Shown here: positions 24,272 through 33,574 of the stretch, piece by piece
Layout of the letters: the number at the start of each line of letters is the position of its first letter
Position numbering within the stretch: position 1 is the stretch's first letter
NCBI RefSeq assembly: GCF_014648075.1
Contig: NZ_BMQK01000012.1
Location: 62,001-126,000, forward strand
Direction of reading: 5' to 3'
DNA length: 64,000 nt
DNA from: Streptomyces ruber
Lineage (GTDB): Bacteria > Actinomycetota > Actinomycetes > Streptomycetales > Streptomycetaceae
Notes under the pieces: generated by a model
Databases searched by the model: none
Seen by the model: only the letters and a program-made list of their open reading frames with translations
Told to the model about the DNA's origin: nothing
Made by a program: the position numbers and the translations under genes

Positions 24272-26698
24272 TCAGTCGGTGATCAGTCCCTCCAGCCGTC
24301 GGCGCAGGGCGGTGGCGCGCGGGTCGGGGAAGCCCGTGAGCAGGGCAAGCGCTTCGGTTCGATGCTGGCGAGCGTGCCCGGGTCGGCCGTGGTCGGTCTG
24401 GGCGTCGCTGAGGTGGGCCAGGGTCTGGGCCAGCTCCCAGGGCTGGGGCGGGTCGCGGAGGATGCGGGCGGCCATGGTGTGGAAGTCGATGGCCTCGGGC
24501 AGATGGCCCAAAGCGCGCTGGGTCCGGCCGATGCCGTTATAGGCCTTTGCCTGGCCGAGACGGTCGCCGATGGAGCGCTGGAGGGTTTCGCACGCCCAGT
24601 ACGCCTCGAGGGCTTGGTCGTGATGGTTCTGCTCCCGCAGCAGTGCGGCCTGTTCGAGGCGGACGGCAGCCTCGAACGCGGGGGGAAAGGTGCGATCCGT
24701 CAGGGCTGTGGCGTCGCCGAGGTAGTTCGCGGCCTGGGTGTAGTGGCCGGTTTCGCGGGCGAGGCGGGCCAGGAGGAGCAGGGGATCGATGCGCACGTAG
24801 GAATCGGCCCCGGTCCTGCGGTGGATGTGCAGGGACTGGTGAGCGTAGCGGGTAGCCTGCCGGAGCTCGCCGAGCTCCCAGGCGATGTAGCCGAGGTTGC
24901 ACAGGGTCACGCCGGTCCGACTGGGCGGGCCGTGTTCTCGGCAGATGGCCAGGGCCTGCTCCAGGCGGGTGCGGGCGTCGGCCAGTTCGTGGCGCAGTTG
25001 GTGGACCAGGCCCAGGCCGTTGGCGGATGCGGCCACGCCGGCGAAGTCGCCGAGAGCGGTGCGCAGGTCGAGCGCGGCTTGGTGGTGTTCGGCGGCCTGC
25101 GCCAGGCGTCGGGAGTCCTTGCACACCATGCCCAGGGTGTCGTGCATGAGGGCCTGGGCCCGCCGGTCCGCCAGGCGCCGGGCTGCCTCCAGCCCGGTAC
25201 GGGCCATCTCCCGCCAGTCGTCGAAGAAGGCGCCGCGGGCGATATGAATGCCGTGCAGGGTGGCCGGCAGCTGCCAGGCGATCTCGTCCAGTCCGGCCTG
25301 TGCGGCAGTTCGTACGACGGCCAGGAGGTTGGCCTGCTCGTATTCATGCCAGGCGAACGCTTCCTGCGGGGTGGTGAAGGCCGGTACGGACTTCGGGCGG
25401 GCCCGTTCCGCTTCCGCGGGCAGAACGGAGGGGTAGTAGCTTTGAGCTGCCGCCCGGGCGGCGTCAGTGGTGTGCAGGTACCAGGCGGCCGCCCGCTCGA
25501 GCGCGGCGTGCCGGTCCTCGGGGGTCTCTTCCTGGTGGGCCTGGTCGGTGGCGTAGGCGCGCAGCAGGTCGTGGAACTGGTACCGGTCGGCCCCGGTGGG
25601 CTGGATGAGGTGGGCGCCGGCCAGCAGGTCCAGCAGGGCGTAGGTCTGACGCGGGTCCTGGCCGGTCAGGGCGGCGGCGGCCGGAACGGAGAAGTCCGGG
25701 CCGGGGTGCAGGCCCAGCAGCCGGAACAGGCGGGCGGCGGGCGGCGGGAGGGTGCGGTAGGACCAGGCGAAGACGGTGCGCACCGCGTCGGCTTCGTCCT
25801 CGTCGGGACTGGAGAGTGCCTCCCACAGGGTGGACTCGTCGCGCAGCTGGGCAGTGAGCCGGGGCAAGGCGAGCTGGGGGCGGGTGGCGGCGCGTTCAGC
25901 GGCGATCCGCAAGGCCAGCGGCAGGCGTGCGCACAGCCGGGCCAGTTCGGTGATCTGGCCGGGGTCGTCGCCGGTGCGGTAGCTGCGAGTGGCGGCGGTG
26001 ATCAGGTCGGCGGACTCCTCCTCGCTGAGCAGGCCCAGGGTGAGGCGGCGGGCGCCGTCGCGCACGGCCAGTCCGGACAGGCGGTGCCGGCTGGTCACCA
26101 CCGTCACGCAGCCCGCGGTGCCGGGCAGCAGTGGGCGGACCTGCCCGACGGTGGCGGCATTGTCCAGGACCACCAGCATCCGCTTGCCCGCCAGCAGCGA
26201 CCGGTACAGCTCCGCGCGTTCCTCCGGCCCGTCCGGGACGGCCGGGCCGGGTACGCCGAGTGCGCGCAGGAAGCGCTCCAGCACGGCTGCCGGCGCGAGC
26301 GCCGGGCCGACGTCGTAGCCGCGCAGGTTGATGAACAACTGCCCGTCGGGGTAGCGCCCGCCGATGCGGTGTGCCAGGCGGATGGCGAGTGAGGTCTTGC
26401 CCACCCCCGCGGTCCCCGTGATCAGCACCATCGGGACCGCCTCGCCGGGCTGGCCGCCGTTCCGCAGCAGCGCCTCCAGTTCGGCGAGTTCGGCGGTCCG
26501 GCCGACGAAGCCGGACACGTCTGCCGGAAGCTGTCGCGGCACGGGCACCTCCGCTCTCACCGGGGCCGGACCGTGGAAGTGCACATCACCATGCACCTGC
26601 CCGGCCTGCAGCACATCCCGGGCCGAACCTGACAGATGCGACCACACTCCACCACGTCCTGCCTCTTCCTCCGGCCCGCCGGGCACGGCACCGCCCAT
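24272..26698 (-). CDS. NB-ARC/TPR STAND ATPase (AfsR-like without SARP domain)
   Basis: An 808-residue protein. After a short N-terminal tail comes an NB-ARC module: GFVGRTAELAELEALL, P-loop ITGTAGVGKTSLAI, Walker B KRMLVVLDNAA, sensor VVTSRHRLSGL and GLPL-like CARLPLALRIAA. The C-terminal half (about 430-800) consists of TPR-like helices (AAEHHQAALDLRTALGD, ADARTRLEQALAICRE, QAKAYNGIGRTQRALGHL). There is no N-terminal DNA-binding domain. The N-terminal stretch VLQAGQVHGDVHFHG resembles the amyloid-like motifs found before bacterial NB-ARC domains. ATG 26698 follows AGGGGGAGG. It is probably a ligand-gated signalling switch; its partner is unknown. Confidence 0.88.
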   Translation of the reverse strand: MGGAVPGGPEEEAGRGGVWSHLSGSARDVLQAGQVHGDVHFHGPAPVRAEVPVPRQLPADVSGFVGRTAELAELEALLRNGGQPGEAVPMVLITGTAGVGKTSLAIRLAHRIGGRYPDGQLFINLRGYDVGPALAPAAVLERFLRALGVPGPAVPDGPEERAELYRSLLAGKRMLVVLDNAATVGQVRPLLPGTAGCVTVVTSRHRLSGLAVRDGARRLTLGLLSEEESADLITAATRSYRTGDDPGQITELARLCARLPLALRIAAERAATRPQLALPRLTAQLRDESTLWEALSSPDEDEADAVRTVFAWSYRTLPPPAARLFRLLGLHPGPDFSVPAAAALTGQDPRQTYALLDLLAGAHLIQPTGADRYQFHDLLRAYATDQAHQEETPEDRHAALERAAAWYLHTTDAARAAAQSYYPSVLPAEAERARPKSVPAFTTPQEAFAWHEYEQANLLAVVRTAAQAGLDEIAWQLPATLHGIHIARGAFFDDWREMARTGLEAARRLADRRAQALMHDTLGMVCKDSRRLAQAAEHHQAALDLRTALGDFAGVAASANGLGLVHQLRHELADARTRLEQALAICREHGPPSRTGVTLCNLGYIAWELGELRQATRYAHQSLHIHRRTGADSYVRIDPLLLLARLARETGHYTQAANYLGDATALTDRTFPPAFEAAVRLEQAALLREQNHHDQALEAYWACETLQRSIGDRLGQAKAYNGIGRTQRALGHLPEAIDFHTMAARILRDPPQPWELAQTLAHLSDAQTDHGRPGHARQHRTEALALLTGFPDPRATALRRRLEGLITD

Positions 26699-27252
26699 CC
26701 CCCGCCTCCCCCTCACGCCGCCGGCACCTAGCTCCGCGGCAGTCGCTCCGCGGCAGTCGCTCCATGGCTTGTCTCCTTTCCCAGCCTCACGCACCCCGCC
26801 CGATCTGTCACGACGACCCGGCCGAGAACATCAGATGCCGGCCCCCGGCTTCCGCTGCCGGGCCCTGCGCGCACCCGCGCCCCACGGCACCACCCGCCCG
26901 CTACGCCCGGCAGGCACAGGGATCGTGCCGCTCCGCATCCGGGAGCGACGACGCCTTCCGCCCTCCCGGCCGGGCACCTGCCCGCCCGCGCCGATCTGGT
27001 CCTCGCCCACTGAGAGTTACCGCATGAGCAGGAGGCGCTCGCCGTGCTCGAGGTGGTCGTCGCCGACCGTACGGGAGTGCCGGGACGCGATCACCCCGAC
27101 ACCCTGGAGACGGCGCTGTACTCCGGGGAGGGAAGCCGAGGGTGAGGCCGGCGTCGCCCCTCGGCATTGGTGGCCGGGCTCGAGTGATTCCGGGCCGCCA
27201 CCTGATCCTCCAGATCATCGACGGCACGGTGCGGCACGGGTATGCGGTGGCC
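26699..27252. other. no gene seen
   Basis: Frames are Pro/Arg-rich and unrelated to known families. This stretch separates the STAND gene from a small membrane-protein gene. Confidence 0.4.
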
Positions 27253-27456
27253 ATGGGACGGAGGAAGGGGGCGTGGTACATGGCCGCCCCGTTGCTGTGG
27301 GGCGGAGTGGTGGCCCTCGTGGTGTGGGCCCTGGACTGGGAGGATCCGTTCGGCCGGGGGCTGATGGCCGGGTGCCTGATGCTCGCCCTGCTGGTGTCTG
27401 AGGAGATACGGGCCCGCTCCCGGCGACGCCGGGACGAACGCCCGGACACCCGCTGA
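27253..27456 (+). CDS. small two-helix membrane protein
   Basis: About 67 residues from ATG 27253: a basic start (GRRKGAW), two hydrophobic helices (PLLWGGVVALVVWAL, GLMAGCLMLALLVS) and a basic tail (RARSRRRRDERPDTR). The helix pattern and positive termini look like a real membrane peptide. The ribosome site is weak. Function unknown. Confidence 0.45.
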   Translation: MGRRKGAWYMAAPLLWGGVVALVVWALDWEDPFGRGLMAGCLMLALLVSEEIRARSRRRRDERPDTR

Positions 27457-27507
27457 CCGGCGCAACCGTCGTGATCGGCGCGGGCCCGGCGGGGTACCCG
27501 GCCGGGC

Positions 27508-28500
27508 ATGCCCGCCCTCCAGCGTGCCGAGCGCCGAGTCCGTCTCGAGCGGGTCGGCGCGGCCACCGTGCGCAGCCTCCAAGTCGGCACCGGTGCCGGT
27601 ACCGGTGCCGGTGGTGGTCCGCAGGTCGTCCTGCTGCCCGGGCTGGGTGCCCTGGGCTACCTGCTCAGGACCGCCGGCGCGTGCGCCGCGCGCGGGAGTA
27701 CGGTGCGGCTGCTCGACCTGCCGGGCTACGGCGGGGGCGCGGGCCCGTCCTTCCCGGCGACGATCGAGGCGCTCGCCGACGTCACGGCGGACTGGCTCCG
27801 AACCGTCCCCGGACGCCCGGTCGTGCTGGCCGGCCACTCCACCGGCGCCCAGATGGCCCTGCACGCGGCCCTGCGGGTGCCGGACCGCGTACAGGCCCTG
27901 GTGCTGCTCGGTCCGACCTTCCCGCCCTCGCTGCGCAGCGCGGGCGCGCTGCTGGGGGCGTTCGCCCGGACGGCCCTGTGCGAGGCGCCCTCGGTCCTGC
28001 CGCACGTGCTGCCCTACTACGCGCGCGGCGGGCCGCGCCGGCTCGGACGCCTGGTGCGTTCGGCGCAGCGCGACGCGCCCGAGCGGCTGCTGTCGTCCGT
28101 GTCCTGCGACACCTTCGTGGTGGGCGGGCGGCACGACGCGATCGCGCCGCCCGCGGCGAGCTGGACTGGTCGCGGTGCGCGATCGACGCCGTCAGCCTCA
28201 GGGCCGCAAAAGGGGGCCACTGACCGCATGCGCGGTCACCCGCCCGCCGCCGGCCGCCGCCCTGCGGGTGTACGCCCTGCGTCGGCGGAGCCACCCGCCG
28301 GAACGGCGTCCACAACTCATCCGGCGACCAGTCGCTCAGTAAGGCCCGTCACGTACCGCTCACTTCCCTCTCGATTCCAGTGCCCATGGGTGGCGAAGCC
28401 AGACCTCTCGGTGGAAAGGCACGATGTAGTCGCAGACAGGTGGGCCCTCCACTCGCCGATCTCCCGCACGGACGGCTCCGCCTCAACGCACCACCGGTGA
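27508..28500 (+). CDS. alpha/beta hydrolase, probably C-terminally degraded
   Basis: Residues 1-215 are a convincing serine hydrolase: VVLLPGLGALGYLLR (oxyanion strand), DLPGYGGG, nucleophile elbow VLAGHSTGAQMALHAALRVP and acid strand FVVGGRHDAIAPP. After about 28160 the expected histidine strand (GxHxF) is absent. The frame continues into Ser/Arg/Pro-rich sequence to a stop at 28500, while a neighbouring frame holds RGELDWSRCAIDAVSL. So the last 40-50 residues, including the catalytic His, look lost. It lies 1.2 kb before the thiopeptide operon; a role in thiopeptide export or tailoring cannot be supported. Confidence 0.6.
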   Translation: MPALQRAERRVRLERVGAATVRSLQVGTGAGTGAGGGPQVVLLPGLGALGYLLRTAGACAARGSTVRLLDLPGYGGGAGPSFPATIEALADVTADWLRTVPGRPVVLAGHSTGAQMALHAALRVPDRVQALVLLGPTFPPSLRSAGALLGAFARTALCEAPSVLPHVLPYYARGGPRRLGRLVRSAQRDAPERLLSSVSCDTFVVGGRHDAIAPPAASWTGRGARSTPSASGPQKGATDRMRGHPPAAGRRPAGVRPASAEPPAGTASTTHPATSRSVRPVTYRSLPSRFQCPWVAKPDLSVERHDVVADRWALHSPISRTDGSASTHHR

Positions 28501-28630
28501 CGAAGTGCTGCCGTCCTTGCGTGAACGCACACCGCCACCCGGCCGCGCGGAACGTAGCGCGGACCGGATGGCAGTGGGGATGACCGGTGTTACCGGCCAA
28601 GGCATCTCCGACCGGATGTGCCCTGTCCGT

Positions 28631-29056
28631 CTACGCTCCCAGACCGCCTGCGCAGTTCGCCGCCACATAGCCCTTGCGGCCGTTGTAGTTCACCGGGACC
28701 CACCAGTTGTCCTGAGGCTCGCCCGTCGCACATCGGTAAGTTCCCCCGAGCTCCGAAGAGCATCCGTTCTGCCACGTTGGCAGACGGGTGCCCGTGTACC
28801 TCACGATCAGGCCTGCCGTAGCGGACTTGGCGCTCCGCACGTTGTAGTAGCCGAACCTGTCGGAAACGTAGAGGTAGCACGTTACGGCAGACGCCTCCGA
28901 GCCGCTGGGAGTCGCGGCCATGGCGGAGACAGGCCCTCTCGTACTGGTCTCCGCCGTAGCCGCACTGGGTGTCGCGGACACTCCTGTCGTGGTGGTGGCG
29001 AAGCCGGCCCCCGCGATGGCGACGACAGCGGCGGCACTCGCGAACAAGCGCTTCAT
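28631..29056 (-). CDS. secreted SH3-like small protein
   Basis: A 141-residue protein with a signal peptide (MKRLFASAAAVVAIAGAGFA then TTTTGVSA). The mature part has CYLYVSDRFGYYNVRSAKSA, GLIVRYTGTRLPTWQNG, YRCATGEPQDNWWVPVNYNG and RKGYVAANCAGG, the pattern of a bacterial SH3 (SH3b) domain with four cysteines that probably form disulfides. ATG 29056 has AGAAGGGGGAAC. It is probably a cell-wall-associated or extracellular protein. It is divergent from the thiopeptide operon, with 610 bases between. Confidence 0.82.
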   Translation of the reverse strand: MKRLFASAAAVVAIAGAGFATTTTGVSATPSAATAETSTRGPVSAMAATPSGSEASAVTCYLYVSDRFGYYNVRSAKSATAGLIVRYTGTRLPTWQNGCSSELGGTYRCATGEPQDNWWVPVNYNGRKGYVAANCAGGLGA

Positions 29057-29670
29057 GTGTTCCCCCTTCTGGTTGCAGCTGTGGCGGAGAGGTCCCACCG
29101 CCATCAACTGCTCCCAGGGTGCACAGCCAGCTTTGAACGAACCTTGCGGGAACCTTGGAACAGCTGGTCGGAGCAGGAACGAACGGTGCTCCTGGCACTC
29201 GCGTTCGGCCTGCTGTGCCCGCGACCGCTGATCCGGTTGCCCGCCTCGCGCGAACCAGCCATTCGCTTCGTTCGCCGCCCCGGGGCTCGTTCCGCTCCCG
29301 CCGTCGTCCGCGTCGACGAGGGCGTACACCCTGGTTCGCACGGCCGGAGCGCGCCCTCGCCTCCCGAATGATCACCTGTGCCCGTATCCAGGTGTCCCGT
29401 GCCCGTATCCGGGTATCTCCCGTGCCCGTACCCGGATGCCGCGTGACCGTTTCCGCTTGAGTGACGCCCGCACTGTGCGAGGTCACCGCGCCCGTTCGGC
29501 GCCGGATGCGCGTCGCTCCGCCCGCATCTGCCCCCATGGGTGCCCGGACGGCGTGGCCCGGTGGGGTGCGCCTGGGGCGGAGAACCTGTGGCGGGGCCTG
29601 TGGTTCACCCGTGAAGACCGGTGCGGCCGCCGCCCTGACAATCGGCTGACCACCGACCCGAGGGCTGGCG
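29057..29670. promoter_or_regulatory. intergenic before the thiopeptide operon, with imperfect repeats
   Basis: There is no gene. Three imperfect copies of CCCGTGCCCGTATCC-type units of about 24 bases lie at 29375-29440. Promoters for the divergent SH3 gene and the thiopeptide operon must be here. No consensus is clear enough to place. Confidence 0.5.
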
Positions 29671-31599
29671 ATGCGTCCCAAACTCAAATCCGACGTGCTG
29701 TACGTGCCGACCGACGACGGAGTCCATGTGTTCGGCGCGGGAGCCGATGTCGCACTGCGCGGCCGGACCGCCTATCAGTGGCTCGACCGGCTGGCCCCGC
29801 ACTTCGACGGGGCCACCGAACTCGAGGAGCTCGTGCGCGGACTCCCCGACGACAAGAAGGGCGTCGTGACCGCCCTGGTGCAGCGGCTGCGCGCGGCCGG
29901 GTGCCTCGTGGACGCCGGCCAGGACCGCCCCCACGGCCTGTCCGGCCGGGAGCTGGAGACCTACGCGGCCGAGATCGCGTTCATCGAGTACTACTCCGAC
30001 TCGGCGGCGCGACGCTTCGAGACCTACCGCGACAGCTCCGTCACGGTGGTGGGTGCGGGTCCGGCGTTCGTCTCACTGACCTGTTCGGCCCTGCGCTCCG
30101 GGGTGCGGCGGCTGCGGGCGGTGCGCACGGCGGAGACGGCGACGGACACCGGGCGGCTGGCGGAACTGGCCGCCGAGGCACTGCGCCGCGATCCGGAGCA
30201 GGACCTGGAGCAGGCCGACTGGTCCGCCGCGGAGGAGGCCGCGCTGTCCCGGGCGGACCTGGTGCTGCACGTGGCGTCCTCGGCTCCCGGCGTGGACCGT
30301 GCGGTGCGGCTCGACCGGCTGTGCCGGGCGTCGGACACGCTTCTGGTCCAGGGGCTGGTCCTCGACGACGTCGCCTGGCTGGGTCCTTGCGGACCCGGAC
30401 CCGGACCCGGACCCGGACCCGGACCCGGACCCGGACCCGAATGGGCGTCGGCCTGGTCGCGGCTGGCGCTGGAAGGACCGTACGGGCCCAACCGGTTCCT
30501 CACCGGGCCGGCCGCCGCGGTCGTCGCCGGCCATCTCGGGCTCGCCGCCTTCAAGGCCCGTACCGGGATCAGCGGCCCGGAGGACACCGGGCTGACCCGG
30601 ATCGACCTGGAGACCCTGCGCACCTCGACGCACGCGTTCCTCCCCCACCCCGGCGCCCGGGCGGCGCGGCCGGAGACCGAGGAGGAGTTCGCCTCCCGTG
30701 TCCGCCGCCTCGCCGCGGCCGCACCGGTCACCGGGCAGGAGTTCTCCGCGCGCGCCGCACGCTGCTTCGACCCGTACGTGGGTGTGCTGCGCAGCCTCGA
30801 CGAAGGCGACTTCACGCAGGTGCCGCTCAACGTGACCGAGGCCGTGCTGCGCGTGGACGGTGCGCCGCGGGTGTTCGGTGCCGGAACGGGCTTCACCGAA
30901 GCACGGCTCAGCGCCGCGCTCCGTGGACTCGCGGCGTACGCGGCGGACTTCACCGACCCCCGGCGCATCCGCGCGGACGCCACGGTGTGGGGCTGGGACC
31001 TCGTGGACCGGCGGGTCCGGGCGGTCCCGGCGCCGGGGCGTGGGCCGGGCGTGGCGGCACGGCTGGGCTGGGACGACGCGGTGGCCGACGGGCTGGCTCA
31101 GCACTGTGTCCAGCTGGCCGTGGGCGACGTGGCGGCCGGGCGAACCCGGCCCGTCCCCCTGGACCTCGCGTCGGCGACGCTCGACGCCCGGTCGCGGTCC
31201 CTGCTCGGTCTGCTGCGCGCGGCCGGGGGCTCCGTCCGGGTCGCCGATGTCGGCGGTGCGCTCGGGACACCGGTGCTGGCGTGGTGGCAGGACGGCCGGC
31301 CGGTGGCGGTGACCTGCGGTACGGACGCGCCGGCCGACGGGTTGGAGCGGGCGGTGCTGGACCGGCAGGCAGTCATCACCGGTGAGCCCGACTACGCGCC
31401 CCGCCCGGTGCCGGAAGCGGGCGGACCGCCCGGGGAGCCGGCGGCCGGGACGACCTGGCCGGTCCCGCCCCGGCAGGAGGACCTGGTGCGGGTGCTGCGG
31501 TCCCGTGGTCTGCGCCCGGTCGTCGTACCGCTGGACCACGATCCCGCCGTGCACGAGGTACTGCCCTCCCTGCTCCGGGTCGTGCTCGTCGATGAGTAG
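29671..31599 (+). CDS. thiopeptide F protein: leader-binding Ocin-ThiF-like partner
   Basis: A 642-residue protein related to TbtF-type partners of YcaO cyclodehydratases. Residues 1-90 look like the winged-helix RiPP recognition element (LKSDVLYVPTDDGVHVFGAG, LVRGLPDDKKGVVTALVQRL). An E1/ThiF-like Rossmann domain follows (SVTVVGAGPAFVSLTCSAL), then a long second half rich in the family's features. It should bind the precursor's leader and present the core to the YcaO enzyme. Residues about 240-258 are a Gly-Pro dipeptide repeat, an unusual linker. It is first in the cluster and its stop overlaps the next start (ATGAGTAG). Confidence 0.88.
   Translation: MRPKLKSDVLYVPTDDGVHVFGAGADVALRGRTAYQWLDRLAPHFDGATELEELVRGLPDDKKGVVTALVQRLRAAGCLVDAGQDRPHGLSGRELETYAAEIAFIEYYSDSAARRFETYRDSSVTVVGAGPAFVSLTCSALRSGVRRLRAVRTAETATDTGRLAELAAEALRRDPEQDLEQADWSAAEEAALSRADLVLHVASSAPGVDRAVRLDRLCRASDTLLVQGLVLDDVAWLGPCGPGPGPGPGPGPGPGPEWASAWSRLALEGPYGPNRFLTGPAAAVVAGHLGLAAFKARTGISGPEDTGLTRIDLETLRTSTHAFLPHPGARAARPETEEEFASRVRRLAAAAPVTGQEFSARAARCFDPYVGVLRSLDEGDFTQVPLNVTEAVLRVDGAPRVFGAGTGFTEARLSAALRGLAAYAADFTDPRRIRADATVWGWDLVDRRVRAVPAPGRGPGVAARLGWDDAVADGLAQHCVQLAVGDVAAGRTRPVPLDLASATLDARSRSLLGLLRAAGGSVRVADVGGALGTPVLAWWQDGRPVAVTCGTDAPADGLERAVLDRQAVITGEPDYAPRPVPEAGGPPGEPAAGTTWPVPPRQEDLVRVLRSRGLRPVVVPLDHDPAVHEVLPSLLRVVLVDE
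30385..30440 (+). repeat. GGACCC hexamer repeat encoding Gly-Pro
   Basis: About nine tandem copies of GGACCC, in frame, inside the F protein gene. Confidence 0.85.
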
Positions 31600-33415
31600 G
31601 GCGGGAACGAGCCTCCCGGCGGCGGACGGCAAGGCGGCCGGGGACACGGACCCCGTCGGCCTCCGCTTCTGGCGGCGCACCTTCGAGGACGTCCGGGAGC
31701 TGTTCGCGGAGGGCCACGGCGAGGAGGGCGGGGCGGACGATCCGCTGCCGGTCAAGACGTACCGGGGGCTGCCGCGCCACCCCCTGAGCGCCCCGGCGCG
31801 GACCATCGGCGACGCCCGGTGGTCCTTCGCCGGCTTCCGCCGGGCGCACCCCGGCCAGGGTCCGGCGTCGCGCGCCCTGGACGAGCCCGCCGTGTCGGCG
31901 CTGCTGCACCACACCTACGGGCTGGGGCGGATGGAGGTGGGGCCGCACGCGGTCTGGCCGTACCACCGGCTGGTCGCCTCCGCCCGGTGCTTCTACCCGG
32001 TGGAGCTGTACCTGTGGACGGCGGGCCCGGCGGGCGGTCTGCCGGCCGGGTGCTACCACTACGACCCCGCGCACCACGCGCTCACCTCGCTGCGCGGCGG
32101 CGGCATACCCGACGTCGTGCTCGCCGCCACGGGTGCGGCCCCGGTCACGGGTGCGGCCTCGGTAACGGGTGCGGCCTCGGTAACGGGTGCGGCCTCGGTC
32201 ACGGATACGGCCCCGGTCACGGATACGGCCCCGGTAACGGGTGCGGACCGGGCCAGCGGCGCGGCCGGTGCCGAGGACGGCCCCCTCGCCCTGCTGGTGG
32301 CCGCCGTCTGTTTCCGCAAGACGGCGTTCCGCTACCGCGACTACGCCTACCGGCTGTGCGCGCAGGAAGCCGGGATGACGGTCGGCAACGCGCTGCTGGC
32401 CGCGGGCGCGCTGGGACTGCGCGCCCGTGTGCACCACCGGTTCGACGACGCCGTCGTCGGCCGGGCGCTGGGGCTGGAGGAGGATGAGGAGAGCGCGTTC
32501 GCCGTGCTCGGCCTCTTCCCCGCGGCACCGTCCACGGCGGTCCCGACGGCACGGCGCCCGCCCTCACCCGGCACCGCGTCGGCGCCCGGCACCGCGCCCG
32601 CGCTCGCCGCCGCCCTGCCGGAGATCCGGCCGGAGCACGTACGCACCAACTCGGTGGACGCGGGCGCGTGGCCGGGACTGCTCGACATCGACCGGGCGGC
32701 CCGGCTGACGGGAGCCGGTGGCCGTCCGCCCGTGGACCCGGCAGCCTTCCACCTGCCCGCCGACGCGGCGGGCGCCGAGGGCACGGTGCCGCTCGGCGGA
32801 CCCGGACCGCCGCCCGGCGGCGTCGAGTTGGCAGCCGCGCTGCGGGCACGCGACTCCGGCGGCCGCGCGTTCCTGCCGGGTGCCGCCCCGCTGCCCGCGC
32901 GCGGGCTGGCCGCCCTGCTGCGCCACGCCCTGGAGCCCGTGCCGTCCGACCACACCCGGCGGGAGAGCCGCCCGCTGGTCGACTGCCACGTACTCGTGCT
33001 CGGCGCCGACGGCGTCGACGCCGGGCTGTACCGGCTGGATGCCGCACCCGCGCTGGCGCGCCTGCCCGGGCGGGACTGGCGGGGTGCGCTGGCGATGCTC
33101 TGCGACCGGACGCCCGCGGTGAACTCGGCGAAGGCGAACGCGATCGTGTTCCTGACCGTGAACCGGTACGAGGGGGAACGCGCCTTCGGGGCCCGCGGAT
33201 ACCGGATCCTGCACCACGAGGCCGGCATCGTCGCCCAGCGCATCAGCGTGCTGGCCGCCTCGGCCGGTTGCTCCGCGCGCATCACCAACGGCTACCACGA
33301 AGGCGTCGTCCGCGACCTGCTCGGCGTCGTCGACGCGGCGTTCGTGCCCGTGTTCTGCCTGGTCGTGGGTCGTCGCCGGGCCACCGCGCAGTACGAGGTG
33401 CCGCTGACCTGGTGA
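31592..33415 (+). CDS. thiopeptide azoline dehydrogenase (SagB-type, duplicated nitroreductase fold)
   Basis: A 607-residue FMN-dependent oxidoreductase of the SagB/TbtE group that oxidises thiazolines to thiazoles. The first nitroreductase-like half (about 40-310) contains SARCFYPVELYLW, GCYHYDPAHHAL, CAQEAGMTVGNALLAAGALG and an end ESAFAVLGLFPAA. The second half (about 340-607) repeats the fold: NAIVFLTVNRYEGERAFGAR, HEAGIVAQRISVLAASAGCS, ARITNGYHEGVVRDLLG. Between PDVVLAATG and ADRASGAAG sits an inserted repeat of Thr-Gly-Ala-Ala-Ser-Val units. ATG 31592 is chosen because it overlaps the F-protein stop; the frame stays open upstream but is not protein-like. Confidence 0.88.
   Translation: MSRAGTSLPAADGKAAGDTDPVGLRFWRRTFEDVRELFAEGHGEEGGADDPLPVKTYRGLPRHPLSAPARTIGDARWSFAGFRRAHPGQGPASRALDEPAVSALLHHTYGLGRMEVGPHAVWPYHRLVASARCFYPVELYLWTAGPAGGLPAGCYHYDPAHHALTSLRGGGIPDVVLAATGAAPVTGAASVTGAASVTGAASVTDTAPVTDTAPVTGADRASGAAGAEDGPLALLVAAVCFRKTAFRYRDYAYRLCAQEAGMTVGNALLAAGALGLRARVHHRFDDAVVGRALGLEEDEESAFAVLGLFPAAPSTAVPTARRPPSPGTASAPGTAPALAAALPEIRPEHVRTNSVDAGAWPGLLDIDRAARLTGAGGRPPVDPAAFHLPADAAGAEGTVPLGGPGPPPGGVELAAALRARDSGGRAFLPGAAPLPARGLAALLRHALEPVPSDHTRRESRPLVDCHVLVLGADGVDAGLYRLDAAPALARLPGRDWRGALAMLCDRTPAVNSAKANAIVFLTVNRYEGERAFGARGYRILHHEAGIVAQRISVLAASAGCSARITNGYHEGVVRDLLGVVDAAFVPVFCLVVGRRRATAQYEVPLTW
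32135..32245 (+). repeat. 18-bp in-frame tandem repeat in the dehydrogenase gene
   Basis: Six to seven copies of a unit like GGTGCGGCCTCGGTAACG, slightly diverged, encoding (TGAASV)n and (TDTAPV)n. Confidence 0.85.
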
Positions 33416-33469
33416 CGGGCGGCGGCCGGCCCGGAGCAGGCACCGCAGGCGGCGATCCTACGGCCGGAA

Positions 33470-33496
33470 CTGCGGTCCGCACCGTGAAGACCGCAG
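33470..33496. promoter_or_regulatory. inverted repeat upstream of the precursor gene
   Basis: CTGCGGTC ... GACCGCAG, two 8-base arms separated by 11 bases, about 80-105 bases before the precursor start. It could be a regulator site or an RNA hairpin in the long intergenic region. Confidence 0.4.
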
Positions 33497-33574
33497 CCCC
33501 TTCCCCACTCGAACATCGGACCCGGCCGGCTCTCCGGCCACATCCGCAACCGACACCGCAGAGAGGAGATCACG

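Noticed and set aside
28505..29371. Plus-strand open frames over the SH3 gene
   Set aside because: They are antisense shadows; the minus-strand gene has a clear signal peptide, ribosome site and SH3-like pattern.
29375..29440. Direct-repeat iteron origin
   Set aside because: Only three imperfect units and no replication gene nearby.
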